In this document: positions 1-8,437 of the stretch, piece by piece | Numbering within the stretch: the stretch's first letter is position 1 | Layout: each line of letters starts with the position of its first letter | NCBI GenBank assembly: GCA_020635275.1 | Contig: JACKAA010000003.1 | Span: 567,001 to 631,000 of the forward strand | Direction of reading: 5' to 3' | Origin: Ignavibacteriales bacterium | Lineage (GTDB): Bacteria; Bacteroidota; Ignavibacteria; Ignavibacteriales; Melioribacteraceae | DNA length: 64,000 nucleotides | The notes under the pieces: generated by a model | Told to the model about the DNA's origin: nothing | The model's input: only the letters and a program-made list of their open reading frames with translations | Databases searched by the model: none | Translations under genes and position numbers: made by a program

Positions 1-20
1 AGTAAAAGTTTTCTTTTCAT
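1..20 (-). CDS. Possible 5' end of a gene cut by the window edge
   Basis: An ATG on the minus strand at position 20 opens a frame (M-K-R-K-L-L) that runs off the left edge. A Shine-Dalgarno-like AAAGGTGA lies just upstream at about 26-33. Only six codons are visible, so neither the product nor its reality can be judged. It would follow the VOC gene in the same direction. Confidence 0.3.
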
Positions 21-46
21 TTCATCACCTTTGATTAAAAATATTT

Positions 47-373
47 TTATTTAACTTTCTGAATAAACTCTATTGGTGCGCCATTTTCTTCAATGAATGC
101 AACTAAATATTCAGGAGATGGTTTATTTGGCTCAATTATAATTTTCTTTCCTTTAATTGATTTATATACATCACTAACTTCAAATGCAATATGCGGAATC
201 TGTTTAACAATTGCTGGCAATTTACTTTCCGGTAAAATTCTCATCCACTCAATTTTGTATTCACTTTCTTCATATCCTGAAACATACATTTTAAATTCTT
301 CTAAATAAACTTCATTTGGCTTTTCTTCATTTGTAGGAATTCCTAAATGATGATATTTGAGATTATTATTCAT
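47..373 (-). CDS. VOC (glyoxalase/bleomycin-resistance fold) family protein
   Basis: A 108-residue single-domain protein. It opens with YHHLGIPT, the usual first strand of the vicinal-oxygen-chelate fold, and has the second-half pattern QIPHIAFEVSD followed by a conserved acidic residue near the end (APIEFIQK). The family includes metal-dependent lyases, dioxygenases and resistance proteins; the substrate cannot be told here. I place the start at 373 because its ATG shares a base with the stop codon of the upstream gene (TAATG), which suggests translational coupling, and GAAAAGAAG lies just upstream. An in-frame codon six residues earlier would lengthen it inside the neighbour. Confidence 0.75.
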   Translation of the reverse strand: MNNNLKYHHLGIPTNEEKPNEVYLEEFKMYVSGYEESEYKIEWMRILPESKLPAIVKQIPHIAFEVSDVYKSIKGKKIIIEPNKPSPEYLVAFIEENGAPIEFIQKVK

Positions 374-813
374 TACTTCTTTTCTTCCCAACCAATTAAT
401 TCACTATTCTTAAAAAAATACGTAATCTCACCATAAAACCATTGAGTAAATGTACCCCATTTTTCTTTATTCTTTGTAATTTTATCAGGCTTACCCCAAC
501 TATCCTCTAACATTTTTTCAGACATTCCTTTCCAGATTTGACCATTAACAATTCTGCTACCTATTTCTTGTCCGTATTTTTTAATAATTTTATTTGTCTT
601 GCAAGTTTTTATTTCTTCATCTAATTCCAATAAACGCTTTTCCAAATTACTAATGTCTTCGGTCAAATTTTCTTTTTCAGCAATTAGATCACTCTTTTGA
701 TTGGCTAAACTATCAACTAAAAAATTATATTGTTCTTTTTCAATTTTGTTAATTGTTTGGGCAAAATTTGTATTTATATATAAAAATAAAACTATTATTA
801 AAAATTTATACAT
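373..813 (-). CDS. Exported coiled-coil protein with BamE/SmpA-like C-terminal region
   Basis: A 146-residue protein with a hydrophobic signal sequence (about residues 1-18, ending in NFAQ). Residues 35-70 are rich in E, K and L in a heptad-like pattern, so probably coiled coil. The C-terminal part (WKGMSEKMLEDSWGKPDKI, then a WFYGEITYFFKNSEL segment) resembles the SmpA/BamE fold, where G-M-x-x-x-x-L...W-G-x-P begins the domain. Such domains bind other envelope proteins; no specific role can be assigned. It is coupled by a TAATG overlap to the VOC gene downstream. Confidence is good for the gene and moderate for the fold. Confidence 0.7.
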   Translation of the reverse strand: MYKFLIIVLFLYINTNFAQTINKIEKEQYNFLVDSLANQKSDLIAEKENLTEDISNLEKRLLELDEEIKTCKTNKIIKKYGQEIGSRIVNGQIWKGMSEKMLEDSWGKPDKITKNKEKWGTFTQWFYGEITYFFKNSELIGWEEKK

Positions 814-936
814 TTAATTTCCTAATTTACTTTGAATTCATATTAACTATACTCTCAGAATTAAATTTAAAATTTTATTAAATCAAAAAGGATGGAAAAT
901 TTAAGAGTTATAATTCTGCAATTTTAGAGGTACTTT

Positions 937-1758
937 CTAATAAAAAAAATGTAAATAACAGTATACTGCAGGAGCAGTTAAAAATAAAGAATCAAATCTA
1001 TCAAAAATTCCACCATGACCAGGAATTAATGCAGATGAATCTTTTACTCCGGCATCTCGTTTAATTAAACTTTCTACTAAATCACCAATTTGACCAATAA
1101 CACCGACAATTGTTCCAATTATAATTACATCAGTTAAAGTTAAAATATCTAAAACTGTGGCTTTTGCTGCAATCATTGTTATAATTGCAAAAATAAATCC
1201 GGCAATTGCACCTTCCCAACTTTTATTAGGACTAACTCTTGGAAATAATTTGTGTTTGCCAAATGCACTGCCCAAAAAGAAAGCAGCAGAATCACATACC
1301 CAAATTGAAACCATAATTGAAATTATTAAATAACCGCCTTCAGGATATAACATTTCTGAATCTGCAAAAAATTCTCTTATCATCAAAATTGTTGATGAAA
1401 ATAAACCAATGTATAAAATACCAAGAAATGTTCCGCCTAAATTCAATATTGCAGAATTTCTATTTCTGAATAATTCGTAAATCAGAATAATAATTGAGCT
1501 TACAATTAAAAGAGCAGAAAATTCAGCAAACTTGAAATAAACATTTATAACAATTATGAAAATTGTTAAAGCTCCCAGAATATAATTTGCACTTACATTT
1601 TTATTTTTTGCTAACTGAGTAAATTCCCAAAATGAAATTAATGCAATTCCAAGAACAAAAATCATAAATGGAATTCCGCCATAAATACAAGCTGCAACAA
1701 TTATTGGTATTGCAATAATTGAGACTATAATCCGTACAGCAGTGTTTCCCAAGGCCAT
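937..1758 (-). CDS. cdsA: Phosphatidate cytidylyltransferase
   Basis: CdsA converts phosphatidic acid and CTP to CDP-diacylglycerol, the branch point of membrane phospholipid synthesis, in the inner membrane. The protein has 273 residues, normal for the family, with about seven or eight hydrophobic segments. The family signature is intact at residues 230-256: K-R-D-x3-K-D...PGHGGIFDRFD, with the metal-binding aspartates at 253 and 256. The preceding SPNKSWEG motif is also present. The ATG lies only three bases after the DUF2007 gene, so it is the third gene of a CPBP protease / DUF2007 / cdsA operon. Identification is secure. Confidence 0.97.
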   Translation of the reverse strand: MALGNTAVRIIVSIIAIPIIVAACIYGGIPFMIFVLGIALISFWEFTQLAKNKNVSANYILGALTIFIIVINVYFKFAEFSALLIVSSIIILIYELFRNRNSAILNLGGTFLGILYIGLFSSTILMIREFFADSEMLYPEGGYLIISIMVSIWVCDSAAFFLGSAFGKHKLFPRVSPNKSWEGAIAGFIFAIITMIAAKATVLDILTLTDVIIIGTIVGVIGQIGDLVESLIKRDAGVKDSSALIPGHGGIFDRFDSLFLTAPAVYCYLHFFY

Positions 1759-1761
1759 ATA

Positions 1762-2088
1762 TTATTGTTCAGTATTTATATCGGAAATTATTTGTTTTGC
1801 ATCTTCTTCATCATTCTTTTTTACAAGAACTTTTATAACTGTTAGATCTCCAGTTGCCGGAAAATTTTTATCATTTTGCGAAAGAACAATTGACTCAATT
1901 TCTGCACCTTCCAAATTGGCTTTAATCATATCAGCTTCATAAGAAAGTGATGTTTGAAAAATTGGTGTCCAATCATCATGATGGATTAAATGATGTTCAA
2001 ACTCTTCAACTGTAACTAATTCAGTATTGCAATCGGCACAAACTGTTACTCCTTCAACATATTCTGCTTCACACTTCGGACAAATCAT
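1762..2088 (-). CDS. Zinc-ribbon plus DUF2007 domain protein
   Basis: A 108-residue protein. An N-terminal zinc ribbon has Cys pairs at residues 3/6 and 17/20 (CPKC...CADC), followed by a DUF2007-type domain of about 65 residues (SYEADMIKANLEGAEIES...VKKNDEEDAKQII). DUF2007 is described as a putative signal-transducing fold; its real function is unknown. I choose the ATG at 2088 because a perfect AGGAGG lies just upstream, inside the 3' end of the CPBP gene; a longer in-frame start would add a hydrophobic stretch with no ribosome site. The gene overlaps its upstream neighbour by 20 bases. Confidence 0.85.
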   Translation of the reverse strand: MICPKCEAEYVEGVTVCADCNTELVTVEEFEHHLIHHDDWTPIFQTSLSYEADMIKANLEGAEIESIVLSQNDKNFPATGDLTVIKVLVKKNDEEDAKQIISDINTEQ

Positions 2089-3028
2089 TTTGTACCTCCT
2101 TATTTGTGAGTTTATTGTAGTTTCTACTGATAAAAATAACAAATCCAATAAAAAGAGCAAGAAGTAAAATAAAACTAATTGTGTGTGTTTCTATTTTTTC
2201 CACTTCAAAATTGGATTGAATAAGTTCTTCTTTACCAAAAACAAAAAAAGCAATTATCGCAATAAAATTATTCAAAAAATGAAGAACAACCGGAACAAAT
2301 ATTGAATCACTCTTATAAACTGAATAACCCAAGTAACCGCCCAAAGCAATTAATGGTAATAATCCATAAGGATTAAAATGATAAAGTCCAAAAAATATAC
2401 TTGTAAGCAGAATTGCAGTTATTGGTTTATGTTTATATTCAAAACTTTTTTGAACAAACCCTCTAAAGAAAAATTCTTCACAAATTGCAGGTGTAATAGA
2501 AACTGTTGCTATTACAAGCAGATATTCCAAAGGATTATTAGCAGTTAAAATTTGCAAATAGGTTTCTTCAACCATTTTATCAAGCATATCAAGAAAATTT
2601 TTAATTCCACTTACAAAAGAGCTCGATTTAGATAATTCCAGAAGAATATAATTTTGTACATGAAGATAATCTTGCAACAAAGGCACTAATATTATCATTC
2701 CAACTGCAAATAAACCAACTTCTTTTGGTTTAGGAATTCTAAATCGAATAGTTGAAGTTACATCAATGAAAACTAATTTACTAAAAAGAATTGCCGGAAA
2801 AAGTATGAATAAAATCTGACTCCCAATTGTTAACAATCGCATTAAATTCATATCGGCATTATTTAGATCAAAGCCGAAAATACTTAATGTAAGTAAACCA
2901 CCGCCAAATTGAAAAATAAAGAAAACCGCAATTAAACCTAAAAGTGCAGCTTTTGTAGGAGACATTGTAGGAATTTCTCTAAAGTCATTTTTATTGTCAT
3001 TATTATTTTGCATATTTTCATTTTCCAT
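2069..3028 (-). CDS. CPBP family intramembrane metalloprotease
   Basis: A 319-residue membrane protein of the CPBP/Abi (CAAX-protease and bacteriocin-processing) family. The catalytic motif EExxxR is at residues 184-189 (ICEEFFFRG), with the second-motif His at 217 (FGLYHF) and the third motif HFLNN at 250-254. There are about eight hydrophobic segments, and the N-terminus is Asn-rich and polar. Members cleave within or next to the membrane; some process or confer immunity to peptides, but the substrate here is unknown. It is first in an operon with the DUF2007 gene, which it overlaps, and cdsA. Confidence 0.9.
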   Translation of the reverse strand: MENENMQNNNDNKNDFREIPTMSPTKAALLGLIAVFFIFQFGGGLLTLSIFGFDLNNADMNLMRLLTIGSQILFILFPAILFSKLVFIDVTSTIRFRIPKPKEVGLFAVGMIILVPLLQDYLHVQNYILLELSKSSSFVSGIKNFLDMLDKMVEETYLQILTANNPLEYLLVIATVSITPAICEEFFFRGFVQKSFEYKHKPITAILLTSIFFGLYHFNPYGLLPLIALGGYLGYSVYKSDSIFVPVVLHFLNNFIAIIAFFVFGKEELIQSNFEVEKIETHTISFILLLALFIGFVIFISRNYNKLTNKEVQNDLSEV

Positions 3029-3113
3029 GAATGAAAGATAATTAAAAGGAATTCCGTTTTCTACTTAATATAAATTTTAGATATTTAGAATAATAATGTG
3101 AAAGGATTTACAA

Positions 3114-3662
3114 TTGGATAAAAAAAATGAATACTTAAAAAAAATAGATAACATTACTTTGGATTTTTTAAATCAGTTTGAGAATTTAAATGAAGAACAG
3201 ATTAATTGGAAACCAAATTCAGCTAAGTGGAGTACTGCTCAAATTTTAGAGCATATTATAAAAACTAATGAAAGCTATTTTTCAATTCCTCAAGAAATAA
3301 AAAATGGAAGTTATAAATTACCAATTACAGCAAAAATTCCATTTCTGCCAAATATTTTTGGTAAAATGATTTTAGCCGGAGTAAATCCAAACAGAAAAAT
3401 GAAATCGAAGACATTTACAATTTGGGAGCCAAGTTTTTCAAATTTTGGGAGAGAAATTTTTAAAAATTTTGAAAATCATCAAAAAGAGCTAAAAAAATTC
3501 ATTGAGGAAAATGAAGATTTAATTATGCATAAAACTATTATTTCATCACCGGCAAACAGAAATTTAATTTATACTTTTGATACTGCAATTAATATTATAA
3601 TTGATCACGAAAAAAGGCATTATTATCAAGCAAAGGAAACTTTAGAAAGTTTTGGTGATTAA
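3114..3662 (+). CDS. DinB-like superfamily protein
   Basis: A 182-residue protein of the DinB/YfiT four-helix family. The first metal ligand lies in KWSTAQILEHIIKTN and the C-terminal pair in IIDHEKRHYYQAKE, which gives the usual three-His arrangement. Many members are metal-dependent thiol transferases (bacillithiol or similar) or stress-induced proteins of unknown activity. The start must be the TTG at 3114: an in-frame stop sits at 3099, AAAGGA lies seven bases before the TTG, and no in-frame ATG exists near the N-terminus. It stands alone and faces the DUF3108 gene, with a strong hairpin between them. Confidence 0.82.
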   Translation: MDKKNEYLKKIDNITLDFLNQFENLNEEQINWKPNSAKWSTAQILEHIIKTNESYFSIPQEIKNGSYKLPITAKIPFLPNIFGKMILAGVNPNRKMKSKTFTIWEPSFSNFGREIFKNFENHQKELKKFIEENEDLIMHKTIISSPANRNLIYTFDTAINIIIDHEKRHYYQAKETLESFGD

Positions 3663-3668
3663 ATTAAA

Positions 3669-3701
3669 AAAGATACGATCTTTTGAAAAGATCGTATCTT
3701 T
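3669..3701. terminator. Bidirectional terminator hairpin
   Basis: A perfect 14-bp inverted repeat (3669-3682 with 3688-3701) around a 5-base loop. Its outer ends are A-rich on the left and T-rich on the right, so it can end transcription from either side. It sits between two convergent genes. Confidence 0.85.
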
Positions 3702-3727
3702 ATTCTGATTTTAATCGAAATGAAATT

Positions 3728-4516
3728 TTATTTATTCTTCAAAGAAACCATTTTATTAGAAACGCCTTCAAACTTTGTAAGTTCAGCGTCAATTGAACCA
3801 ATTATCACTTTTGATTTTACTTTTACGGGCATTTTAACTTCATCGTCAGTCAGCCAAATAATTATACTTCCTTCACTTTTAAATAGTCCACCTTCAACAA
3901 CAAGCGGTTCAACCATAACACAATTAAATGTTCCGGCTTCAACTGTAACGGTTTCTTTGCCTCTGTAAACAACATCCAAAGGATAAACTTTGTCTTTATA
4001 AAAATTTTCTAAATGAAAACTATCGCCGACTTTTAAAGAATCATAATTAAAAGTTCTTGCTAAATAAAATGCGGAAACTATATCATTTACATTATCAGGA
4101 ATATCATAGCTGCCATTTTTTGTTTTTGCAACATTTTTTCTTTGATCAAAAAAAGCTGAGAAATCCCTTGAATAACTTCCTTCTCTAATATGCTGTTCAA
4201 ATCTCCAAGGAAATAATCCTTCAGTATCTAAAAAAGTTTCATATCGGTCACGGACTTTGAAAAAAGGATCGAAACTGGAAACTGTATTTACATTAAATGT
4301 TATGTGGTAAGTCTCTCTTTTTGCAATTGATCTAATTTTAGGAATTTCCATTACTGCTACACCGGCTGTGACAAAACCATACTTTACATCAAAAGTTAAT
4401 TTTTCACCAACATTAAATGCATTGTTTTCAATAGTCCTAAATTCTTTTGTCTGTGCAAATATTGAACTTGATAAAATCATAAAACTTGCAAAAACAATAT
4501 AGTTTCTAATTTTCAT
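3728..4516 (-). CDS. DUF3108 domain exported protein
   Basis: A 262-residue exported protein with a signal peptide (cleavage likely after SSSIFAQ, near residue 22). The rest matches the DUF3108 pattern: NVGEKLTFDVKYGFVTAGVAVMEI, then RDRYETFLD...PWRFEQHIREGSYSRD and late strands such as VEAGTFNCVMVEP. This predicts a beta-rich periplasmic fold related to LolA/LppX-like lipid-binding shells; the ligand is unknown. AAGGA precedes the ATG. It is monocistronic and its 3' end shares the terminator at 3669. Confidence 0.88.
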   Translation of the reverse strand: MKIRNYIVFASFMILSSSIFAQTKEFRTIENNAFNVGEKLTFDVKYGFVTAGVAVMEIPKIRSIAKRETYHITFNVNTVSSFDPFFKVRDRYETFLDTEGLFPWRFEQHIREGSYSRDFSAFFDQRKNVAKTKNGSYDIPDNVNDIVSAFYLARTFNYDSLKVGDSFHLENFYKDKVYPLDVVYRGKETVTVEAGTFNCVMVEPLVVEGGLFKSEGSIIIWLTDDEVKMPVKVKSKVIIGSIDAELTKFEGVSNKMVSLKNK

Positions 4517-4727
4517 TTAATTTCCTTCTGTAAAAGTAATGTTGATTATGTTACAATAAAATTTAAACAATGTTTCAATAATTGCTTCCATTATTTTCGT
4601 AAATAATTAAAATTCTTTGAATTCAGTTTAATTTCGAACTTTTAGAAAAACATTCTTTTTATTATAATGAGCGAATTTATTAGCCTTATTCATGAGCTAA
4701 ATAATCTTGTTTTAGAAATATTTTAAA

Positions 4728-4758
4728 GATTGCTTCGAAGTAAACTTCTCGCAATGAC
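4728..4758. repeat. Half copy of the GTCATT/AATGAC palindromic element
   Basis: A stem (ATTGC 4729-4733 with GCAAT 4751-4755, inner GAAGT/ACTTC) ends in AATGAC, like the right half of the in-gene copy at 34048-34082. No matching left half is visible. The rest of the 294-base gap 4517-4810 is AT-rich, and I see no gene or clear signal in it. Confidence 0.6.
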
Positions 4759-4810
4759 AAAAGTAAAAAATGAATGTTTTCACTAAAGTTAATTTTCCAA
4801 AGGTATGTAA

Positions 4811-5422
4811 TTACTTAGCTAATTTTGAAACATATTTATTGTCTTTAATATAAAATCTCCATGGTAATTCCACAGATTTTTTAATTCCAATTCTTGTAGT
4901 CTGCACAATTTTATCACCAGGAATTTTATCTGAATTAAGAAGATAAATTTTATTTGCAATGAGATTAGTACCGTTAAATTTTCTATCTAAATTAAAAGCT
5001 TGACAAATTTTTGCCGGTCCGTTTAATAAGTTAATTTTTTCTTTTTCTGTTATTTCTCTTTTAGCAAATCTGTTGAATGCATATTTATTTATACCACTTA
5101 TTGGTTCCATTCCTCTTAACAAAATCGCTGTTCCATGATCTTTAACACCTGTTACAATATTAGCACAGAAATGTTTTCCGTAAGTAAAATAAACATAAAG
5201 AAATCCGCCTTCTTCAAACATAATTTTATTTCTTTCCGTTTTGCCGATAAATGTGTGAGCGGCTTCATCTATATTACCATCGTATGCTTCAACCTCAACA
5301 ATTCTTGCCATCAATTTTTCTGAATTTTCACTTTCTTGGTAAACAAAAATTTTACCCAATAAATCTTTGGCAACCGCAAGAACATTTCTTGTGTAAAAAT
5401 CTTTTTTTAACTTGTTATTCAT
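4811..5422 (-). CDS. DNA-3-methyladenine glycosylase (AAG/MPG family)
   Basis: A 203-residue protein of the alkyladenine glycosylase family, which removes alkylated purines in base excision repair. It has the expected order of motifs: LAKDLLGK near residue 17, RIVEVEAYDG with the catalytic Glu, DEAAHTFIGKTERN, the strand YVYFTYGKHFCANIV, ILLRGMEPI, and LNGPAKICQAFNL. Length is typical. I choose the ATG at 5422; an in-frame TTG three codons upstream is possible. Neither has a clear Shine-Dalgarno site. It is divergent from the S46 peptidase gene, with about 50 bases between them. Confidence 0.95.
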   Translation of the reverse strand: MNNKLKKDFYTRNVLAVAKDLLGKIFVYQESENSEKLMARIVEVEAYDGNIDEAAHTFIGKTERNKIMFEEGGFLYVYFTYGKHFCANIVTGVKDHGTAILLRGMEPISGINKYAFNRFAKREITEKEKINLLNGPAKICQAFNLDRKFNGTNLIANKIYLLNSDKIPGDKIVQTTRIGIKKSVELPWRFYIKDNKYVSKLAK

Positions 5423-5473
5423 ATTATTCAAATTAATTAAATTTTAATCTAGTAACAAAACAAGCGGAACAAA

Positions 5474-7612
5474 ATGAAGAAATATACCAATTTAGTTTTT
5501 ATCTCAATTCTTATAATAATTTTTTCATCAACTGTTTCTTTCTCTGAAGAAGGAATGTATCCTTTAAGTGAAATTCATAAATTAAAATTAAAGGAAGCTG
5601 GACTAAAAATTGATGCTATTGATGTTTATAATCCTAATGGAATTAGTTTAATAGATGCCTTAGTAAAAGTTGGGGGATGTACTGGATCTTTCGTATCAGA
5701 TGAAGGTTTAATTTTAACTAATCACCATTGCGCATTTGGATCAATAAGTAGAGCAAGCACACCGGAACACAATTATTTAGAAAATGGTTTTTTAGCCGAG
5801 ACAAAATTAGATGAAATTTCAGCAAAAGGTATAACTGTTAGAATTACTGAATCGTATGAAGATGTTTCAGAGCAAATATTAGAAGCTATAAAAAATATTG
5901 ATGATCTTGCTGAAAGAACTAAAATAATAGAAGATAAAATGGATGAAATTGCTAAGGCTGCCGATGACAGTGTCAATTCAATTGAAGGAAGAGTTTCTGA
6001 AATGTTCATTGGTAAAACTTATATTCTTTTCAAATATAGAATAATTAAAGATGTAAGAATTGTTTACGCTCCGCCAAGATCAATTGGTGAGTTTGGAGGT
6101 GAAACGGATAATTGGATTTGGCCAAGACATACCGGCGATTTTACTTTTATGCGTGCTTATGTAGCTCCTGATGGAAGTGCGGCTGAATATTCGGAAAATA
6201 ATATTCCATTTAAGCCTAAGAAATTTTTAAAGGTAAATCCAAATGGAGTTGAAGAAGGTGATTTTACTTTTATTTTAGGTTATCCGGGAAGAACTTACAG
6301 ACATTTGCCTTCTTACTTTTTAGAGTTTCAAGAAAATTATCAATTGCCATATATTTCAAAAACTTATGATTGGATGATTGATCAGCTTGGAAAAATTAGT
6401 GCTGATAATACCGAATTACAATTAAAGTTTGCAAGTACAATAAAAAGGCTTGCTAATACAACAAAAAATTACAAAGGTAAATTAAAAGGATTAAAAAGAA
6501 TAAATCTTGTTGAGCAAAAACAAAATGAAGAAAAAGAAATTCAGAATTTTATTGAGAATAATTCTCTTCTAAATGAAAAATACAAAAATCTATTGCCTCA
6601 ATTTGAAGATACTTACAATAACTTATTTGACATTGCCGATGCATATTTATGGTTTAGAACATTTAATAGATATTCCAACGGTTATTTAATTGCGAATTTA
6701 ATAAATGAATATGCAGATGAAATGCAAAAACCAGAAGAAGAAAGAAAAAGTGAATTTAAAAGCGATAAAATTGATAAAACTAAAAAACGTTTTAATGATT
6801 ATTTGAAAGATCATAACAATGAATTTGAAAAAGTTTTCTTAAAGAAAATGATTAGTGATGCTTTAAAATTTAATGGCAAGTCTGAAATAAAAAGTCTGCA
6901 CCAAAATTTACAAGATCTATCAGTTGATGATTTTGTGAATCAATTATTTTCCGAAACAAAAATTTTTGACTTAGATGAAATAAATAATTTTCTTGAAATG
7001 AAACCAAGTGATATAAATGATTCATTTTTAAATTTGGTAAAATCTTTAGATTCCGAATATAAAATTATTGACACAGAATATGACAGAATAACCGGAAGTA
7101 TTTCAAAACTTTCTGCGGAATTATATGAAGTAAAAAAAGAATGGAAAGAAACTGGTTTTATTCCAGATGCTAATGGAACATTGAGATTAACGTATGGCTA
7201 CATTAAAGGTTATTCTCCCGCTGACGCAGTTTATATGTCACCAATTACAACACTTGATGGAGTGATTGATAAAAGTTTATTGGGCGGAGAATATGCAATT
7301 CCAGATAAATTAAAAGTTTTATACGATGAAAAAGATTTTGGTCAATTTTATGAAGATAGATTAGAAAGTGTGCCTGTAGGGATTTTGTATAATATGGATA
7401 CAACAGGTGGAAATTCCGGAAGTCCGATAATGAATGCAAATGGTGAAATGATAGGAATTAATTTTGATAGAGCATTTGAAGCAACTATAAATGACTTTGC
7501 ATGGAACGAATCTTACAGTCGTTCAATTGGTGTTGATATAAGATATGTTTTATGGATTACTCAAAAATTAGGCGGCGCAGATTATCTTTTAAGTGAAATG
7601 GGTGTAAATTAA
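5474..7612 (+). CDS. S46 family dipeptidyl-peptidase, DPP11-like
   Basis: A 712-residue exported serine peptidase of family S46 (DPP7/DPP11), which releases dipeptides from oligopeptides in the periplasm. A signal peptide covers about residues 1-24. The catalytic triad can be placed: His85 (LTNHHC), Asp222 (RHTGDF) and Ser648 (TGGNSGSP). Residue Ser+18 is Arg666 (NFDRAF). In Porphyromonas DPP11 the residue at the same spacing is Arg673, which gives Asp/Glu preference at P1, whereas DPP7 has Gly there. So I infer DPP11-type acidic specificity. Length matches the family. Monocistronic; a 28-bp palindrome follows the stop. Confidence 0.95.
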   Translation: MKKYTNLVFISILIIIFSSTVSFSEEGMYPLSEIHKLKLKEAGLKIDAIDVYNPNGISLIDALVKVGGCTGSFVSDEGLILTNHHCAFGSISRASTPEHNYLENGFLAETKLDEISAKGITVRITESYEDVSEQILEAIKNIDDLAERTKIIEDKMDEIAKAADDSVNSIEGRVSEMFIGKTYILFKYRIIKDVRIVYAPPRSIGEFGGETDNWIWPRHTGDFTFMRAYVAPDGSAAEYSENNIPFKPKKFLKVNPNGVEEGDFTFILGYPGRTYRHLPSYFLEFQENYQLPYISKTYDWMIDQLGKISADNTELQLKFASTIKRLANTTKNYKGKLKGLKRINLVEQKQNEEKEIQNFIENNSLLNEKYKNLLPQFEDTYNNLFDIADAYLWFRTFNRYSNGYLIANLINEYADEMQKPEEERKSEFKSDKIDKTKKRFNDYLKDHNNEFEKVFLKKMISDALKFNGKSEIKSLHQNLQDLSVDDFVNQLFSETKIFDLDEINNFLEMKPSDINDSFLNLVKSLDSEYKIIDTEYDRITGSISKLSAELYEVKKEWKETGFIPDANGTLRLTYGYIKGYSPADAVYMSPITTLDGVIDKSLLGGEYAIPDKLKVLYDEKDFGQFYEDRLESVPVGILYNMDTTGGNSGSPIMNANGEMIGINFDRAFEATINDFAWNESYSRSIGVDIRYVLWITQKLGGADYLLSEMGVN

Positions 7613-7619
7613 TTTTTAC

Positions 7620-7647
7620 GTAGAGACGTTGCATGCAACGTCTCTAC
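7620..7647. repeat. 28-bp perfect palindrome, copy 1
   Basis: A perfect 28-bp palindrome (GTAGAGACGTTGCA and its reverse complement) seven bases after the S46 stop and eight bases before the end of ccmB. A near-identical copy is at 40669-40696, also between convergent genes. It can form a 12-13 bp RNA hairpin from either strand, so it may act as a bidirectional terminator. Confidence 0.85.
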
Positions 7648-7655
7648 AATTTTGA

Positions 7656-8315
7656 TTAATCTTTCCAAATAAAATCGAAAAGCATATAACCGGCAGTCGC
7701 CATAATTACATCATAAGAAACTAACACCATTAATTCAGCATATGAATCTGAAATTAAATCACCATCCATAGCAAATTTTGTTAATTCCATTAATGTTAAA
7801 ATTAAAGGCAGTAAAATGGGAAATGATAAAACCGGGTAAAGTGTTCCTTTAGTATTTGCTTTAGCAATAATAGCTGCAATTAATGTTGAGGAAACTGCAA
7901 TTCCTGTACTACCCAAGAATAAAGAAAGCAAAAAGAGAGATACATTTAAAATTATATATGATTCAAATAGCAAATAGAATAGAATTACTATAGAGATATT
8001 CATAATAAAAACCAGCACCAAATTAAAGAAGAGTTTACCAAAATAAATTGTAGAAGGTGCGGCAATTAATTGAAGTGTTAAAGTTGTTCCCCTTTCTTCT
8101 TCAGAGACAAATGCACGTGATAATCCAGACATTGCTGAAAAAAATATTACAACCCAGAAAAGTCCGCCAGTTAAATGCTCGCTAACTTTTTCTTGACCAA
8201 CAGAAAATAATATTACACTTATAGTAACCAATATGAACATAGCTAATGCATTAATTGCATAACGTGTTCGTAATTCTGATTGCCAATCTTTTTTAAATAC
8301 TGATATTATTGTCAT
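7656..8315 (-). CDS. ccmB: CcmB-like heme exporter / ABC-2 permease
   Basis: A 219-residue integral membrane protein with about six hydrophobic segments. The segment FFSAMSGLSRAFVSEEERGT followed by LIAAPSTIYFGKLFFN is characteristic of CcmB, the permease of the CcmAB ABC transporter used in cytochrome c maturation system I. Length matches CcmB (about 220). It follows ccmA in the same direction, but a 122-base gap with a palindromic element separates them. No other ccm gene is in the window. That it acts in cytochrome c biogenesis is inferred from family knowledge. Confidence 0.85.
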   Translation of the reverse strand: MTIISVFKKDWQSELRTRYAINALAMFILVTISVILFSVGQEKVSEHLTGGLFWVVIFFSAMSGLSRAFVSEEERGTTLTLQLIAAPSTIYFGKLFFNLVLVFIMNISIVILFYLLFESYIILNVSLFLLSLFLGSTGIAVSSTLIAAIIAKANTKGTLYPVLSFPILLPLILTLMELTKFAMDGDLISDSYAELMVLVSYDVIMATAGYMLFDFIWKD

Positions 8316-8347
8316 ATGTAATTTTATTAACGTATTCGTTAGAATTA

Positions 8348-8418
8348 GTCATTCCCGAATGTTTTTATCGGGAATCTATCACTAAGTATTTCTAGATTCC
8401 CACTTTCGTGGGAATGAC
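8348..8418. repeat. GTCATT/AATGAC two-hairpin element, copy between ccmA and ccmB
   Basis: A 71-bp element that begins GTCATTCCC and ends GGGAATGAC. It contains two hairpins: 8351-8358 with 8368-8375 (ATTCCCGA/TCGGGAAT) and 8396-8403 with 8408-8415 (ATTCCCAC/GTGGGAAT). The inner ATCTA and TAGAT also pair, so the whole element is one interrupted palindrome. It fills most of the ccmA-ccmB gap. Confidence 0.85.
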
Positions 8419-8437
8419 ATTAAAAATTTATTTCCCT

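Noticed and set aside
937..1758. Open frames on the strand opposite cdsA, priA, the M16 peptidase and the FAD/Fe-S gene
   Set aside because: They have no ribosome sites, low-complexity translations and lie wholly across conserved genes.
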